Translations under genes and position numbers: made by a program
The notes under the pieces: generated by a model
What the model saw: the letters and a program-made list of their open reading frames with translations, nothing else
Told to the model about the DNA's origin: nothing
Databases searched by the model: none
Assembly (NCBI GenBank): GCA_913775715.1
Contig: CAJYMC010000001.1
Coordinates: 124,001-188,000, forward strand
Direction: 5' to 3'
DNA length: 64,000 nt
DNA from: an uncultured Exiguobacterium sp.
Lineage (GTDB): Bacteria; Bacillota; Bacilli; Exiguobacteriales; Exiguobacteriaceae
Part shown: positions 25,882 to 33,953 of the stretch, piece after piece
How the letters are laid out: each line of letters begins with the position of its first letter
Position numbering within the stretch: position 1 is the first letter of the stretch

Positions 25882-27227
25882 GACGGATCAAACTAACTGT
25901 TTGGATGCTCGTCTTACTCTTACTCGCCGCGGTTTTAAGTACGGCACTCGCCTGGTTGCTTGCTAGTCAGTTACCGCTCGGTACGAAGACGGTTCCTCGG
26001 TACTATTACACGACAGAGCAAGAAGTCGTCCAAGACGTAAAACGTGATATCGCCCGCTACGAAAATGGACAGTCGCCGATTGGTCCTTATGAATGGGCTA
26101 TCTACGATGCGGATAATCGTCGAATCGATGCTTCTGATAAGTACCCGGAAGATTTAACACCAAGTCGGTTGCTCGCTGCTCAAACCCCCACCGAAAGGGA
26201 TCCGTCCGATACCGGAAAGATTCGGACCCTGCATCATATCGAAGCGATTGATTTATCAGAGAACGAACCAGGATATTTTTTAACTGTACAATCAGAAAAG
26301 CCTAAACTGAATGAATATCAGATTGGGAATTCAAGTACTTTTTTCCTCCTACAATTGACGCTGTTCATCCTCTTTTTACTACTCTTGACGCGTTGGATTG
26401 CCGGATTGTTCCGGGAACTCGAGCGACGGCTTGAACGATTGACGGTCGAACCAGCGCCAACAGCACCGTTACCTCCAGTCAAAGGACCGAAGGAATTCAA
26501 ATTGTTCGCCCAATCGATCGAACGAATCGAACAGGAACTTCGCACCTTACGCGTACGCGACCAGGAGCGGTTCGTAGAGCAGTTGCGATTGATCACTAGT
26601 CTATCGCACGACTTACGGACGCCCTTGACCTCAATCCAAGGCTTCATCCAGTGGCTGACGGAAAAACATGAGACGTTATCCGCGACAGAACGGACGGAAC
26701 TTCTAGCGATCGTCACCCGCCAGTCAGAAACGCTCGCTGCCCGGATCGATGAACTGTTCACGCTCGCTAAATTATCGAACACTGATTATCCAGTCGAACG
26801 AAGATCGCTTGATCTCGTCACTCTGACCGAACAAGTTCTAGAGCTGTTTCCCGGAATCGATGGTGTCATCGATGGACCATCCCACGTGACACTGTTCGCC
26901 GATCCAATGCTCTTACGGCGCTTGCTTGAGAATTTGATTCGCAATGCGACGCTTCACGGGACGGGGGATCTTCGAATTACGATCAAAGAAGAAACAGAAA
27001 GTATCCAGCTAATCTGTTCAAATGCGATTAAATCGACTTATACGCTAGAAGAACTAAACGAATGGCTAACACCGTTCGGGACGTCTGATGCTTCCCGCTC
27101 GACTGGCGGCTCCGGCATCGGTCTGTCAATCGTTCAGCAAATCATGGCGCGTCATGCAGGGAGCGTCGCGTTGACTTCACAAGACAACCGCTTCATCGTG
27201 AACTGTTGTTTTCCACATGTTTCGTAA
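25878..27227 (+). CDS. Sensor histidine kinase
   Basis: 449 residues. Two membrane helices (about 7-32 and 153-172) flank an extracytoplasmic domain of about 120 residues. A short HAMP-less linker leads to HisKA with the phosphorylated histidine in SLSHDLRTPL (H244). A HATPase domain follows with N-box LLENLIRNATLHG and G-box TGGSGIGLSIVQQIM. It is coupled to the response regulator by a four-base overlap. The stimulus is unknown. Terminator at 27232. Confidence 0.94.
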   Translation: MRRIKLTVWMLVLLLLAAVLSTALAWLLASQLPLGTKTVPRYYYTTEQEVVQDVKRDIARYENGQSPIGPYEWAIYDADNRRIDASDKYPEDLTPSRLLAAQTPTERDPSDTGKIRTLHHIEAIDLSENEPGYFLTVQSEKPKLNEYQIGNSSTFFLLQLTLFILFLLLLTRWIAGLFRELERRLERLTVEPAPTAPLPPVKGPKEFKLFAQSIERIEQELRTLRVRDQERFVEQLRLITSLSHDLRTPLTSIQGFIQWLTEKHETLSATERTELLAIVTRQSETLAARIDELFTLAKLSNTDYPVERRSLDLVTLTEQVLELFPGIDGVIDGPSHVTLFADPMLLRRLLENLIRNATLHGTGDLRITIKEETESIQLICSNAIKSTYTLEELNEWLTPFGTSDASRSTGGSGIGLSIVQQIMARHAGSVALTSQDNRFIVNCCFPHVS

Positions 27228-27231
27228 GCCT

Positions 27232-27262
27232 GCATCCGATGTGCGCATCGGGTGCTTTTTTC
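27232..27262 (+). terminator. Terminator of the methyltransferase/two-component operon
   Basis: GCATCCGATG pairs with CATCGGGTGC around TGCG, then TTTTTT. Confidence 0.9.
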
Positions 27263-27362
27263 GTCAGGTTGTTACTTCTTAGACACTTCTTTGAAATTGG
27301 AATTCGATACACTAAAGACTGTTAGAAATTAGTTGTCGTTTTAAAGGAGTTGTTCGTGTCTT

Positions 27363-29156
27363 ATGAAATCCTCGTCTCGTTCGATTACATATATGCCAGG
27401 GCTTGATGGCTTACGTGCCTTCGCCGTTTTATCTGTCATTCTCTACCATCTGTCTGTTTCATTCTTCTCCGGTGGTTTCCTCGGTGTTGATCTCTTTTTC
27501 GTCCTATCCGGTTACCTGATTACCGGTCTCTTGTTACGCGAGTGGCAGACAACCGGACGCCTCGATTTGAAACGGTTTTGGATTCATCGCTTCCGTCGCC
27601 TGTTCCCAGCCCTATTCGTCATGCTGTTACTTGTTCTCGGGTACGTGACCGTCTTTGAACACGAGCTGTTGCATACGGTCCGCCAAGATAGTGCCTTTGC
27701 GCTCATTTACGGGACGAACTGGTGGTATATCTTCCATGACGTCTCGTATTTCGAGTCGTTCGGCAAACCGTCACCGATTCAAAACCTTTGGTCACTTGCA
27801 ATCGAAGAGCAGTTCTATTTGTTATTCCCGATCTTACTTTGGTTCGGAATGAAGAATCGCCGACTGTTCCTGCAATTGATGGGCGTTGCGGTCGGTGCAT
27901 CCGTGCTCGCGATGGCGATTCAGTTCACACCTGGTGAAGACCCAAGTCGTGTCTACTATGGCACGGATACTCGATTATTCGCCCTATTGATTGGGAGTCT
28001 GCTCGCGTTCGCGTGGCAACCGACCCGCTTTAAGCCCGATATCCCAAAACGCGGTGTCCGGTTACTGAATCAAACAGGCGCTGTCACTTTGCCACTCTTG
28101 CTTATACTAATGATCGTCACAAGTGAGTTCGGAAGCTTTTTATACCGAGGTGGCTTTTTCCTTGTCGCGGTCCTTGCGGCGCTATTGATTGCTGCGATTG
28201 CCCATCCGGCGTCGATTTGGAGTCGCTGGTTTGCGCATCCGGCACTCGTTGCGATTGGCAAACGATCGTACGGTTTATATCTCTGGCATTTTCCCGTCAT
28301 CACGCTGATGACGCCGGTCGAGCAGATCGGAACGTTTTCATTGCTTCGGACCGTGTTGATCGTCGTTGTGCTGGTTGCGTTAACCGAAGCATCGTACCGC
28401 TTCATCGAACGTCCGATCCGTCAGCACGGACTATCCGGTTATTTAGAACGTCTGTCGTTACATCCGCGGCAGTTACGTCAGTTTTCACCGATGCAATGGG
28501 CGAGTGTCGTTGTATTGACAGTGCTCGTCGTCAGCTTCATTGGTAACTTATCGATTCTCGCTGTCTCCGATACACCGAAGCCAGAACCTGCTTTTCATAA
28601 GGTAGCGGCACCAAAAGAAAAACCGAAGCCGGTCCTGAAACCGACGACACCAAAAGCAAAGCCCGATCAGCGAAAAATCTGTCGCCCGACGCTTGCCATC
28701 GGCGACTCGGTCTTACTCGGTGTCGAAGATTATCTCGGCAGCACGCTCAAGCAATTGACGATTGATGCGAAACTCGGTCGTCAGCTTCGTGAGGCGATTC
28801 CGCTGAGTGAGCAATATGCGGCGTACAATCGACATGGACGACAAGTCATCCTTCATCTCGGAACAAATGGTAGCTTCCGCAAAGATCAGTTGAACAGTTT
28901 GCTCGATCAATTCGCAAATGCCGATCACGTCTATCTGGTCACAGCACGCGTCCCGCGTCCATGGGAAGCGGAAGTCAATCAGATGTTACGCGAGGCCTCG
29001 AAACGAAAACGGGTCGAGCTGATCGACTGGCATGCCGTTGCCGTCAAGCATCCATCATACTTCGAAGCGGATGGTGTTCATTTGAATATCAAGGGTGCAC
29101 GTGCCTATTCGAAAATTCTTGCGAAAGCGACGAATTGTGCCGTCTCAACGAAATAA
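27363..29156 (+). CDS. OafA/YrhL-type membrane O-acetyltransferase with C-terminal SGNH domain
   Basis: 597 residues. The acyltransferase_3 domain starts GLDGLRAFAVLSVILYH, with the catalytic-type histidine in the first helix, and carries about ten or eleven membrane helices up to residue 400 (RPSPIQNLWSLAIEEQFY-like segment present as SPIQNLWSLAIEEQF). A proline/lysine-rich linker leads to an SGNH esterase-like domain with the serine in LAIGDSVLLG and the Asp-His pair in DGVHLN. OafA/OatA proteins move acetyl groups onto peptidoglycan or wall polymers outside the cell. The substrate here is unknown, with peptidoglycan muramic acid (OatA-like lysozyme resistance) a fair guess. AAAGGAG lies 13 bases before ATG, a long spacing. 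Confidence 0.93.
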   Translation: MKSSSRSITYMPGLDGLRAFAVLSVILYHLSVSFFSGGFLGVDLFFVLSGYLITGLLLREWQTTGRLDLKRFWIHRFRRLFPALFVMLLLVLGYVTVFEHELLHTVRQDSAFALIYGTNWWYIFHDVSYFESFGKPSPIQNLWSLAIEEQFYLLFPILLWFGMKNRRLFLQLMGVAVGASVLAMAIQFTPGEDPSRVYYGTDTRLFALLIGSLLAFAWQPTRFKPDIPKRGVRLLNQTGAVTLPLLLILMIVTSEFGSFLYRGGFFLVAVLAALLIAAIAHPASIWSRWFAHPALVAIGKRSYGLYLWHFPVITLMTPVEQIGTFSLLRTVLIVVVLVALTEASYRFIERPIRQHGLSGYLERLSLHPRQLRQFSPMQWASVVVLTVLVVSFIGNLSILAVSDTPKPEPAFHKVAAPKEKPKPVLKPTTPKAKPDQRKICRPTLAIGDSVLLGVEDYLGSTLKQLTIDAKLGRQLREAIPLSEQYAAYNRHGRQVILHLGTNGSFRKDQLNSLLDQFANADHVYLVTARVPRPWEAEVNQMLREASKRKRVELIDWHAVAVKHPSYFEADGVHLNIKGARAYSKILAKATNCAVSTK

Positions 29157-29166
29157 AACCACGTCA

Positions 29167-29203
29167 AACAAGGTAGCGGAACTATCCGCTACCTTGTTTT
29201 TTC
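29167..29203 (+). terminator. Terminator after the acyltransferase gene
   Basis: Perfect 14-bp stem AACAAGGTAGCGGA / TCCGCTACCTTGTT with loop ACTA, then TTTT. Symmetric enough to also stop the convergent copD-like transcript. Confidence 0.92.
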
Positions 29204-29207
29204 ATGT

Positions 29208-30197
29208 TCACCCTGTCGCTAGCAATCCAAGATAAATCAGACTGACGCTGAATAAGCTTAACAAGACACCCACTGCATGGCGACGATACCCGAGTAAAAG
29301 CAGTGGTAAGGTCGCGATCCCGATCATCAAGACCCATCCATCCCCCGCTGGACCACTGGTTGGTAGTTGCCCTAGCGTCGGTTGTTCGAGACGACTGAGT
29401 GATGCACTTGCCATGAACAGCAGTATTAAAATGATGCTCTCCATCCGGAGTAACGGACGTGGATCGTACGTTGAGTCAAAACGCAACCGACGCCGGACGA
29501 GCGTGCCATTACAAAAGGCGTAGAACAAAAGCGGCAACAATAAGAGATGCTTCAGCAACAAGGCTTGACCGTATGGCACACCCAAAAGATTCGGATAACG
29601 TTCAAGTGGAATCGCCAGTTGCATCAGCAATAGACCCGACAGGATGACACCGATAAACGCGATTCGGGCAAACGGACTGAACCAACTTAAAAAGGCAGAC
29701 CAATGAGCGGTCGAACGGGCACCGATAGCTAACCAAAACACGACGCCGATCCAAGCCGTCACACACAAGAAATGGCTAAACTGCAGCGTCCATCCAAGCA
29801 CACCGTATTTCGCTGCGGCGTGACTCGTTCCTGCGATGCCAATCCATAACGGGATCGTCAAGAGTGCGAGTAGAACGAACCGTTGCTTTTGCCACGCGAG
29901 TACAATCAATAGGAGTAAAGCAGCGAAGTAAACGACAAGAAACATCTGACCGATATGCAACTCCAGTAAGCCCGTTCGTAGAGCTTCTGTCATTGTTTGC
30001 GTCGAAAGCAGAAAACGAACGGCACCGATGACCGGGATGCTTGTTCCAAGAACAAGCATCCCGAGCCCCGCCACCGCCCACGATATACCGTCCATTAATG
30101 GCGGTTTACGTTTCGTTGAGATGAAGCGTAATACCAAATAGCCCATCCAAAGCGCTCCACCCATGTAGACAAGTAGTTCGCCTAGAAACGCACTCAT
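29208..30197 (-). CDS. CopD-domain copper resistance membrane protein
   Basis: 329 residues with about eight or nine membrane helices. The central CopD domain contains the family-type histidine segments (LHIGQMFLVVYFAALL and LQFSHFLCVTAWIGVVFW) and KHLLLLPLLFY. It partners CopC in moving copper across the membrane. B. subtilis YcnJ fuses CopC and CopD in one chain, whereas here they are separate and overlap by four bases. It is the last gene of the operon, followed by a terminator. Confidence 0.88.
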   Translation of the reverse strand: MSAFLGELLVYMGGALWMGYLVLRFISTKRKPPLMDGISWAVAGLGMLVLGTSIPVIGAVRFLLSTQTMTEALRTGLLELHIGQMFLVVYFAALLLLIVLAWQKQRFVLLALLTIPLWIGIAGTSHAAAKYGVLGWTLQFSHFLCVTAWIGVVFWLAIGARSTAHWSAFLSWFSPFARIAFIGVILSGLLLMQLAIPLERYPNLLGVPYGQALLLKHLLLLPLLFYAFCNGTLVRRRLRFDSTYDPRPLLRMESIILILLFMASASLSRLEQPTLGQLPTSGPAGDGWVLMIGIATLPLLLLGYRRHAVGVLLSLFSVSLIYLGLLATG

Positions 30198-30721
30198 GTC
30201 GAACGACGACGTAATACGAGAAGGATGACGATACTAATTAACAGTCCCCCGACGATCCAAGGAAGCAGTGTCGGAACAAGTCCTTTTGAAACAGGCTCTG
30301 CTTCAGGAACGACTGTTGCTTTTGTTTCCATCGGCTCAGCCTTTTCTACAGTGCTTGTTTCAGCTTTCGCCGCACCCAGTACCGTAAAACGGATCGTTCC
30401 TTTCACAGGGTGACCATCATCTGAAATCGACGCCCACTTGATCGTGTATTTTCCTTCCGTTAAAGGCTCTGAGACAACAGCACTCAGTTCATTTCCGATG
30501 ATAAGTGGTTTCGCAAGGGCTTGTTCAACCCCATTCGCGTCCACTACACGTAAGGTGCTCGTTTTTTCAACAGCCTCACTGAACGTCAAGCGGATCCGGT
30601 CGACGGGTTCAGATAATGCCGATCCCGCTGCCGGATTCGAGCTTTTTAAACTCGTGTGTGCTTCGACCGATATGGGCAACAGACAAATGAGGAATAGAAG
30701 TGCAAATCGGATGATGCGCAT
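30194..30721 (-). CDS. copC: CopC-type copper-binding protein with C-terminal membrane anchor
   Basis: 175 residues. The signal peptide ends ...ISVEA, leaving HTSLKSSNPAAG as the mature start; that N-terminal histidine is the copper-brace ligand of CopC. A second ligand region, SDDGHPVKG, is present. After a beta-sandwich domain come an acidic linker and a C-terminal membrane helix (LLPWIVGGLLISIVILLVL) with a basic end, so the protein stays on the outer face of the membrane. The ATG at 30719-30721 follows GAAAGGAGG. It overlaps copD by four bases, and the wall-anchored histidine protein gene lies downstream of its promoter side, 60 bp away on the same strand. Confidence 0.9.
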   Translation of the reverse strand: MRIIRFALLFLICLLPISVEAHTSLKSSNPAAGSALSEPVDRIRLTFSEAVEKTSTLRVVDANGVEQALAKPLIIGNELSAVVSEPLTEGKYTIKWASISDDGHPVKGTIRFTVLGAAKAETSTVEKAEPMETKATVVPEAEPVSKGLVPTLLPWIVGGLLISIVILLVLRRRST

Positions 30722-30758
30722 GTCGTTTACCTCCTTTCTGCTTGATGTGTACAAGAAA

Positions 30759-30778
30759 ACCCGCTGTCACCAGCGGGT
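30759..30778 (-). terminator. Terminator between the wall-anchored protein gene and copC
   Basis: ACCCGCTG / CAGCGGGT with loop TCAC, followed on the minus strand by TTTTCTTG. It sits after the 457-aa protein gene and may be partly read through into copC-copD. Confidence 0.75.
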
Positions 30779-30784
30779 CGTCCT

Positions 30785-32158
30785 TTATTGTTGCGGGCGA
30801 CGACGGAGTGCGAAGAATCCAAGGATCGATGCTGCTGCGATACCAAGCAGTGACCAAACGATACCTGTCGTCGATGATGCTTCTTCTTGCATACCACCGA
30901 GACCAGTGTTAGGCATTCCAGATGGTGCACCTTTGAATTTATCCGGGAACTGATCGACGATTGCTGTCGCTGTTCCTTCCCCTACGCCGTACATATGCGC
31001 ATACGCTTCGCGAATCGCTGGGTACGTTTTGTCGTAATCTTTTTCATTGTAGCTATTGAAGGCGAGTAAGAGTTGGTCAATGTGAACCTTCAATCCTTCT
31101 TCCAAATCTTTTGCTTTTAAGCGACCTTCCGTTGCCGCATCGAGGAATGCTGCCTGTTCAACGCGGTATTCATCGAGTTCCTTCACAGCCATGTCGCGTG
31201 CTTGATCATCTTTCGCACCTGTTGCTTTGACATAATCAACGAAGTAGCCGATGTGGCTCGACCAGATTTTCTTGAATTGTTGTGCCGCTTCACTTCCGTA
31301 AACGGAGCCGATTGAAGCCGACAAATCATCTGTATTTTGACTTAAAGCACCAGCTGCTGCGTCAAAGTCTTTTGCACCGTCGATTCCTTTTTGCATCGCG
31401 AGAATTGCTAATGCTGCATGCTCTGAGAAGTTCCGGTTGAGTCCAGCACGAAGATCTGCTGCTGGTGTATCGACTTTCGTATTTTTGAATTTATCTGGGT
31501 ACTGATCGACGATTGCACCAGCTAACCCTTCTCCGACCATATACATATGCTCGATCGCTTTACGTAGATTGCTATAAGCAGCGTCATAATCACCTGCTAC
31601 ATAGCTATCAAACGACGTTAATAGTTGTGTGATATGGACTTTAAGTCCTGCTTCCAGATCTGCTGCTTTCAGACGTCCGCCGGTTGCTTTATCGAGGAAT
31701 GCAGCCTGCTCTACACGATACTCATCGAGGTCTTTCAATGCTTTTTGTTTTGCGTCTTCATCTTTTGCTCCGGTCGCTTTGACGTAATCGACGAAGTAAC
31801 CGATGTGGCTCGCCCAGATGTCTTTAAATGCTTTTCCTGCATCGTCACCATAGACGGAACCGACAGCTGCCGCTAAATCATCCGTGTTTTGATTCAAGGC
31901 ACCTGCTGCTTGTTCAAAATCTTTTTTACCATCAATCCCTTTTTGCATCGCGACGACTGCGAGATACGCGTGTTCAGATAGAATTTGATCGAGTGTCGCT
32001 CGTAGATCCGATGCTGGGGACGAGACGTCAAGTGAGACTTTTCCTGAACTGTGGGACATCTTACTATGGTCCTCATGACCATGAGCACTGACACCAGCTG
32101 CTGGAATCAACAATGCGGCACTAAGCGGAACAGCGAGATACGACTTTTTCATCTTCAT
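30785..32158 (-). CDS. Wall-anchored protein with duplicated histidine-bearing helical domain
   Basis: 457 residues. Signal peptide (1-25) followed by the His-rich mature start HGHEDHSKMSHSSG, a likely metal site. Two copies of a roughly 175-residue all-alpha domain follow (50-225 and 234-409), well over half identical by eye. Each has histidines at equivalent points: SEHA (H63/H247), SHIGYF (H118/H302), KVHI (H175/H359), HMY (H204/H388). A sorting-type motif MPNTG (415-419), a hydrophobic segment (GIVWSLLGIAAASILGFFAL) and RRR complete a wall-anchor signal in which methionine replaces the usual leucine of LPxTG. The gene precedes copC-copD on the same strand, so copper or heme binding at the wall is the best guess. 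I cannot name the domain family. Confidence 0.82.
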   Translation of the reverse strand: MKMKKSYLAVPLSAALLIPAAGVSAHGHEDHSKMSHSSGKVSLDVSSPASDLRATLDQILSEHAYLAVVAMQKGIDGKKDFEQAAGALNQNTDDLAAAVGSVYGDDAGKAFKDIWASHIGYFVDYVKATGAKDEDAKQKALKDLDEYRVEQAAFLDKATGGRLKAADLEAGLKVHITQLLTSFDSYVAGDYDAAYSNLRKAIEHMYMVGEGLAGAIVDQYPDKFKNTKVDTPAADLRAGLNRNFSEHAALAILAMQKGIDGAKDFDAAAGALSQNTDDLSASIGSVYGSEAAQQFKKIWSSHIGYFVDYVKATGAKDDQARDMAVKELDEYRVEQAAFLDAATEGRLKAKDLEEGLKVHIDQLLLAFNSYNEKDYDKTYPAIREAYAHMYGVGEGTATAIVDQFPDKFKGAPSGMPNTGLGGMQEEASSTTGIVWSLLGIAAASILGFFALRRRPQQ

Positions 32159-32402
32159 CTTATGAACACCCCTTTAATTTTTTGGAATTCACATAGATAA
32201 CGTAAGGAGTTCATAAATAGTTTTATCTTTTTACATTTTTTATTTAAAATATTTTTTTCAAAGAAATACATCTGTTCATTACTTTAATTATTTTTTAGTT
32301 TTTATTTACTCGTTTTACGAAACAATCGACTTATTTTCTAATCAATTCATTAGAATCTTTTTATAACCACATCTTTTATTTTTTTAGAACAGGAGTGAAA
32401 TT

Positions 32403-33410
32403 ATGAAACGAATCCTCATTGGCGCAGTACTTGCTTCCCTCGTCGTCTCGCAAGCAGTCGGACCTGTAGAAGCAAAAAGTAAATCGAAGAAGAAAGCTGT
32501 CGTGCAAGTCGATCGAGACAAAAATGGCATCCCGGATGCTTGGCAAAAGCAATATCATTTGGGATATGGAAAACACGTCGCAACAAAAGATCACGATCGC
32601 GACGGTTTGACGAATGTACAGGAGTATCAACTTCGCCTCATCCCAACCAAATCGGATTCCGATCGCGATGGAATCAAGGATGGGAAAGAGGATTCGGACC
32701 GCGACTTACTTACGAATCAACAAGAATACACAGCGCATCTGAATCCGTTGAAAAAGGATTCCGATCAAGATGGTATTTCCGATGATAAAGAAGACCAAGA
32801 TCAGGATCGGTTGACGACACGAGAAGAGTTCATCGTCGGTACGCAACCACTGACAAAAGATTCTGATCGCGATGGCATCAAAGATAACGAAGAGGACCGC
32901 GATCAAGATACACTTTTGAATGAAGACGAATTCGAGCTCGGTTCTGATCCGACAAAAGCAGACAGCGATCATGATGGGACACGGGATGATCAGGAAGACA
33001 CGGATCAAGACGGCGTTCAAAATAATCAAGAACTCAAACGGATCATGATCAAAGTAACGGATACGAACAATAAAAAGTTCGAGTGGCGCTACAGTAATGA
33101 ACACCAACGGAAAGAATTGCGTTTTAAAGACGAGATCGGTATCACTGACGTTGCGACGTTACAAGACCGCCTTCTCGTCACGCCATCGATGACGGAAGAG
33201 GAATTATTAACGTTAGTCGCTCAGGCACTTCAATTGCCAAACATTAAAACATTACAAGTCCAAGTCAAGTTCTACAATGGACAAGAGCTTGAATCGGAAG
33301 ATGAACACGCGGATGACGACGGTGCATCGGATGATTCTGGGGATGATGAAGGAGATGACGATTCCGACGATCATGGTTATGATCATGGTGGTCACGGTGA
33401 TGATGATTGA
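32403..33410 (+). CDS. Secreted thrombospondin type 3 repeat calcium-binding protein with YusW-like domain
   Basis: 335 residues. Signal peptide ending near VEA (residue 24). Residues about 38-215 hold a run of aspartate-rich TSP3/EF-like calcium motifs (DRDGLTNVQEY, DSDRDGIKDGKED, DSDQDGISDDKED, DQDGVQNNQE). A following domain of about 75 residues (IMIKVTDTNNKKFEWRYSNE onward) resembles YusW. The tail from 297 on is almost pure Asp/Glu with Gly and His (DDHGYDHGGHGDD), another metal-binding type sequence. No wall-sorting signal is present. SD AGGAGTG. It is divergent from the wall-anchored histidine protein gene across 244 bp of AT-rich DNA. Probably a structural or adhesive calcium-loaded exoprotein. 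Confidence 0.85.
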   Translation: MKRILIGAVLASLVVSQAVGPVEAKSKSKKKAVVQVDRDKNGIPDAWQKQYHLGYGKHVATKDHDRDGLTNVQEYQLRLIPTKSDSDRDGIKDGKEDSDRDLLTNQQEYTAHLNPLKKDSDQDGISDDKEDQDQDRLTTREEFIVGTQPLTKDSDRDGIKDNEEDRDQDTLLNEDEFELGSDPTKADSDHDGTRDDQEDTDQDGVQNNQELKRIMIKVTDTNNKKFEWRYSNEHQRKELRFKDEIGITDVATLQDRLLVTPSMTEEELLTLVAQALQLPNIKTLQVQVKFYNGQELESEDEHADDDGASDDSGDDEGDDDSDDHGYDHGGHGDDD

Positions 33411-33423
33411 TCCTCAATACACA

Positions 33424-33457
33424 AAGAGAGAACGGAAAATTCCGCTCTCTCTTTTTT
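33424..33457. terminator. Bidirectional terminator
   Basis: GAGAGAACGGA pairs with TCCGCTCTCTC (one mismatch) around AAAT, then TTTTTT. Lies between convergent genes. Confidence 0.85.
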
Positions 33458-33467
33458 CATACTCCTA

Positions 33468-33953
33468 TTAATGATGGTGACCGCTACTTCCACCAGCGGG
33501 TTTTGCTCCACCTTGTAAGATTTTTAAATCCTGCGCCGACAGTTTTCCGACGATGAATTGCCGTGTCGGCATGATCATCGCACCTTCACTGCTCGCATGC
33601 GCTTTGACATAATACAAGCCGGATTTCGGTAATGTCTTCGCAATCGTGTAGACACCCGGCTTCGTCTCTTCTGCCGGTTCCATACTATAGCGGACTGTTC
33701 CGTCTGCTTTCCAGATTTCGAAGTGGACATAGTCGACTTGTTGAGCCGGTTTCGCTTCACGCCAAACCGTCGCTTCGAACGTTTGCTTTTTCTTTGCGTC
33801 CGGTTGTACATCTTTTGGGATATTCATTTTGATCGATAACGGATGAACGACTGCGTACTGCTCCGCTGCATCAGAATCAACGGCGCAGCCAGCAAGGCTC
33901 ATCGTCGTGACGAGCAGTCCACCGAGCACGAATGTTTGAATCGATTTACGCAT
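33468..33953 (-). CDS. FixH/YtkA-like lipoprotein
   Basis: 161 residues. The lipobox LAGC puts the lipidated cysteine at 23. The body is a YtkA/FixH-like beta domain (FEATVWREAKPAQQVDYVHF, KPGVYTIAKTLPKSGLYYVK), a family found in envelope proteins near cytochrome oxidase and copper functions. The C-terminus ends in GHHH, a possible metal handle. SD AAGGAGG. It overlaps the PepSY protein gene by eight bases, so both are translated together. Role inferred: metal handling or redox assembly on the outer membrane face. Confidence 0.83.
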   Translation of the reverse strand: MRKSIQTFVLGGLLVTTMSLAGCAVDSDAAEQYAVVHPLSIKMNIPKDVQPDAKKKQTFEATVWREAKPAQQVDYVHFEIWKADGTVRYSMEPAEETKPGVYTIAKTLPKSGLYYVKAHASSEGAMIMPTRQFIVGKLSAQDLKILQGGAKPAGGSSGHHH

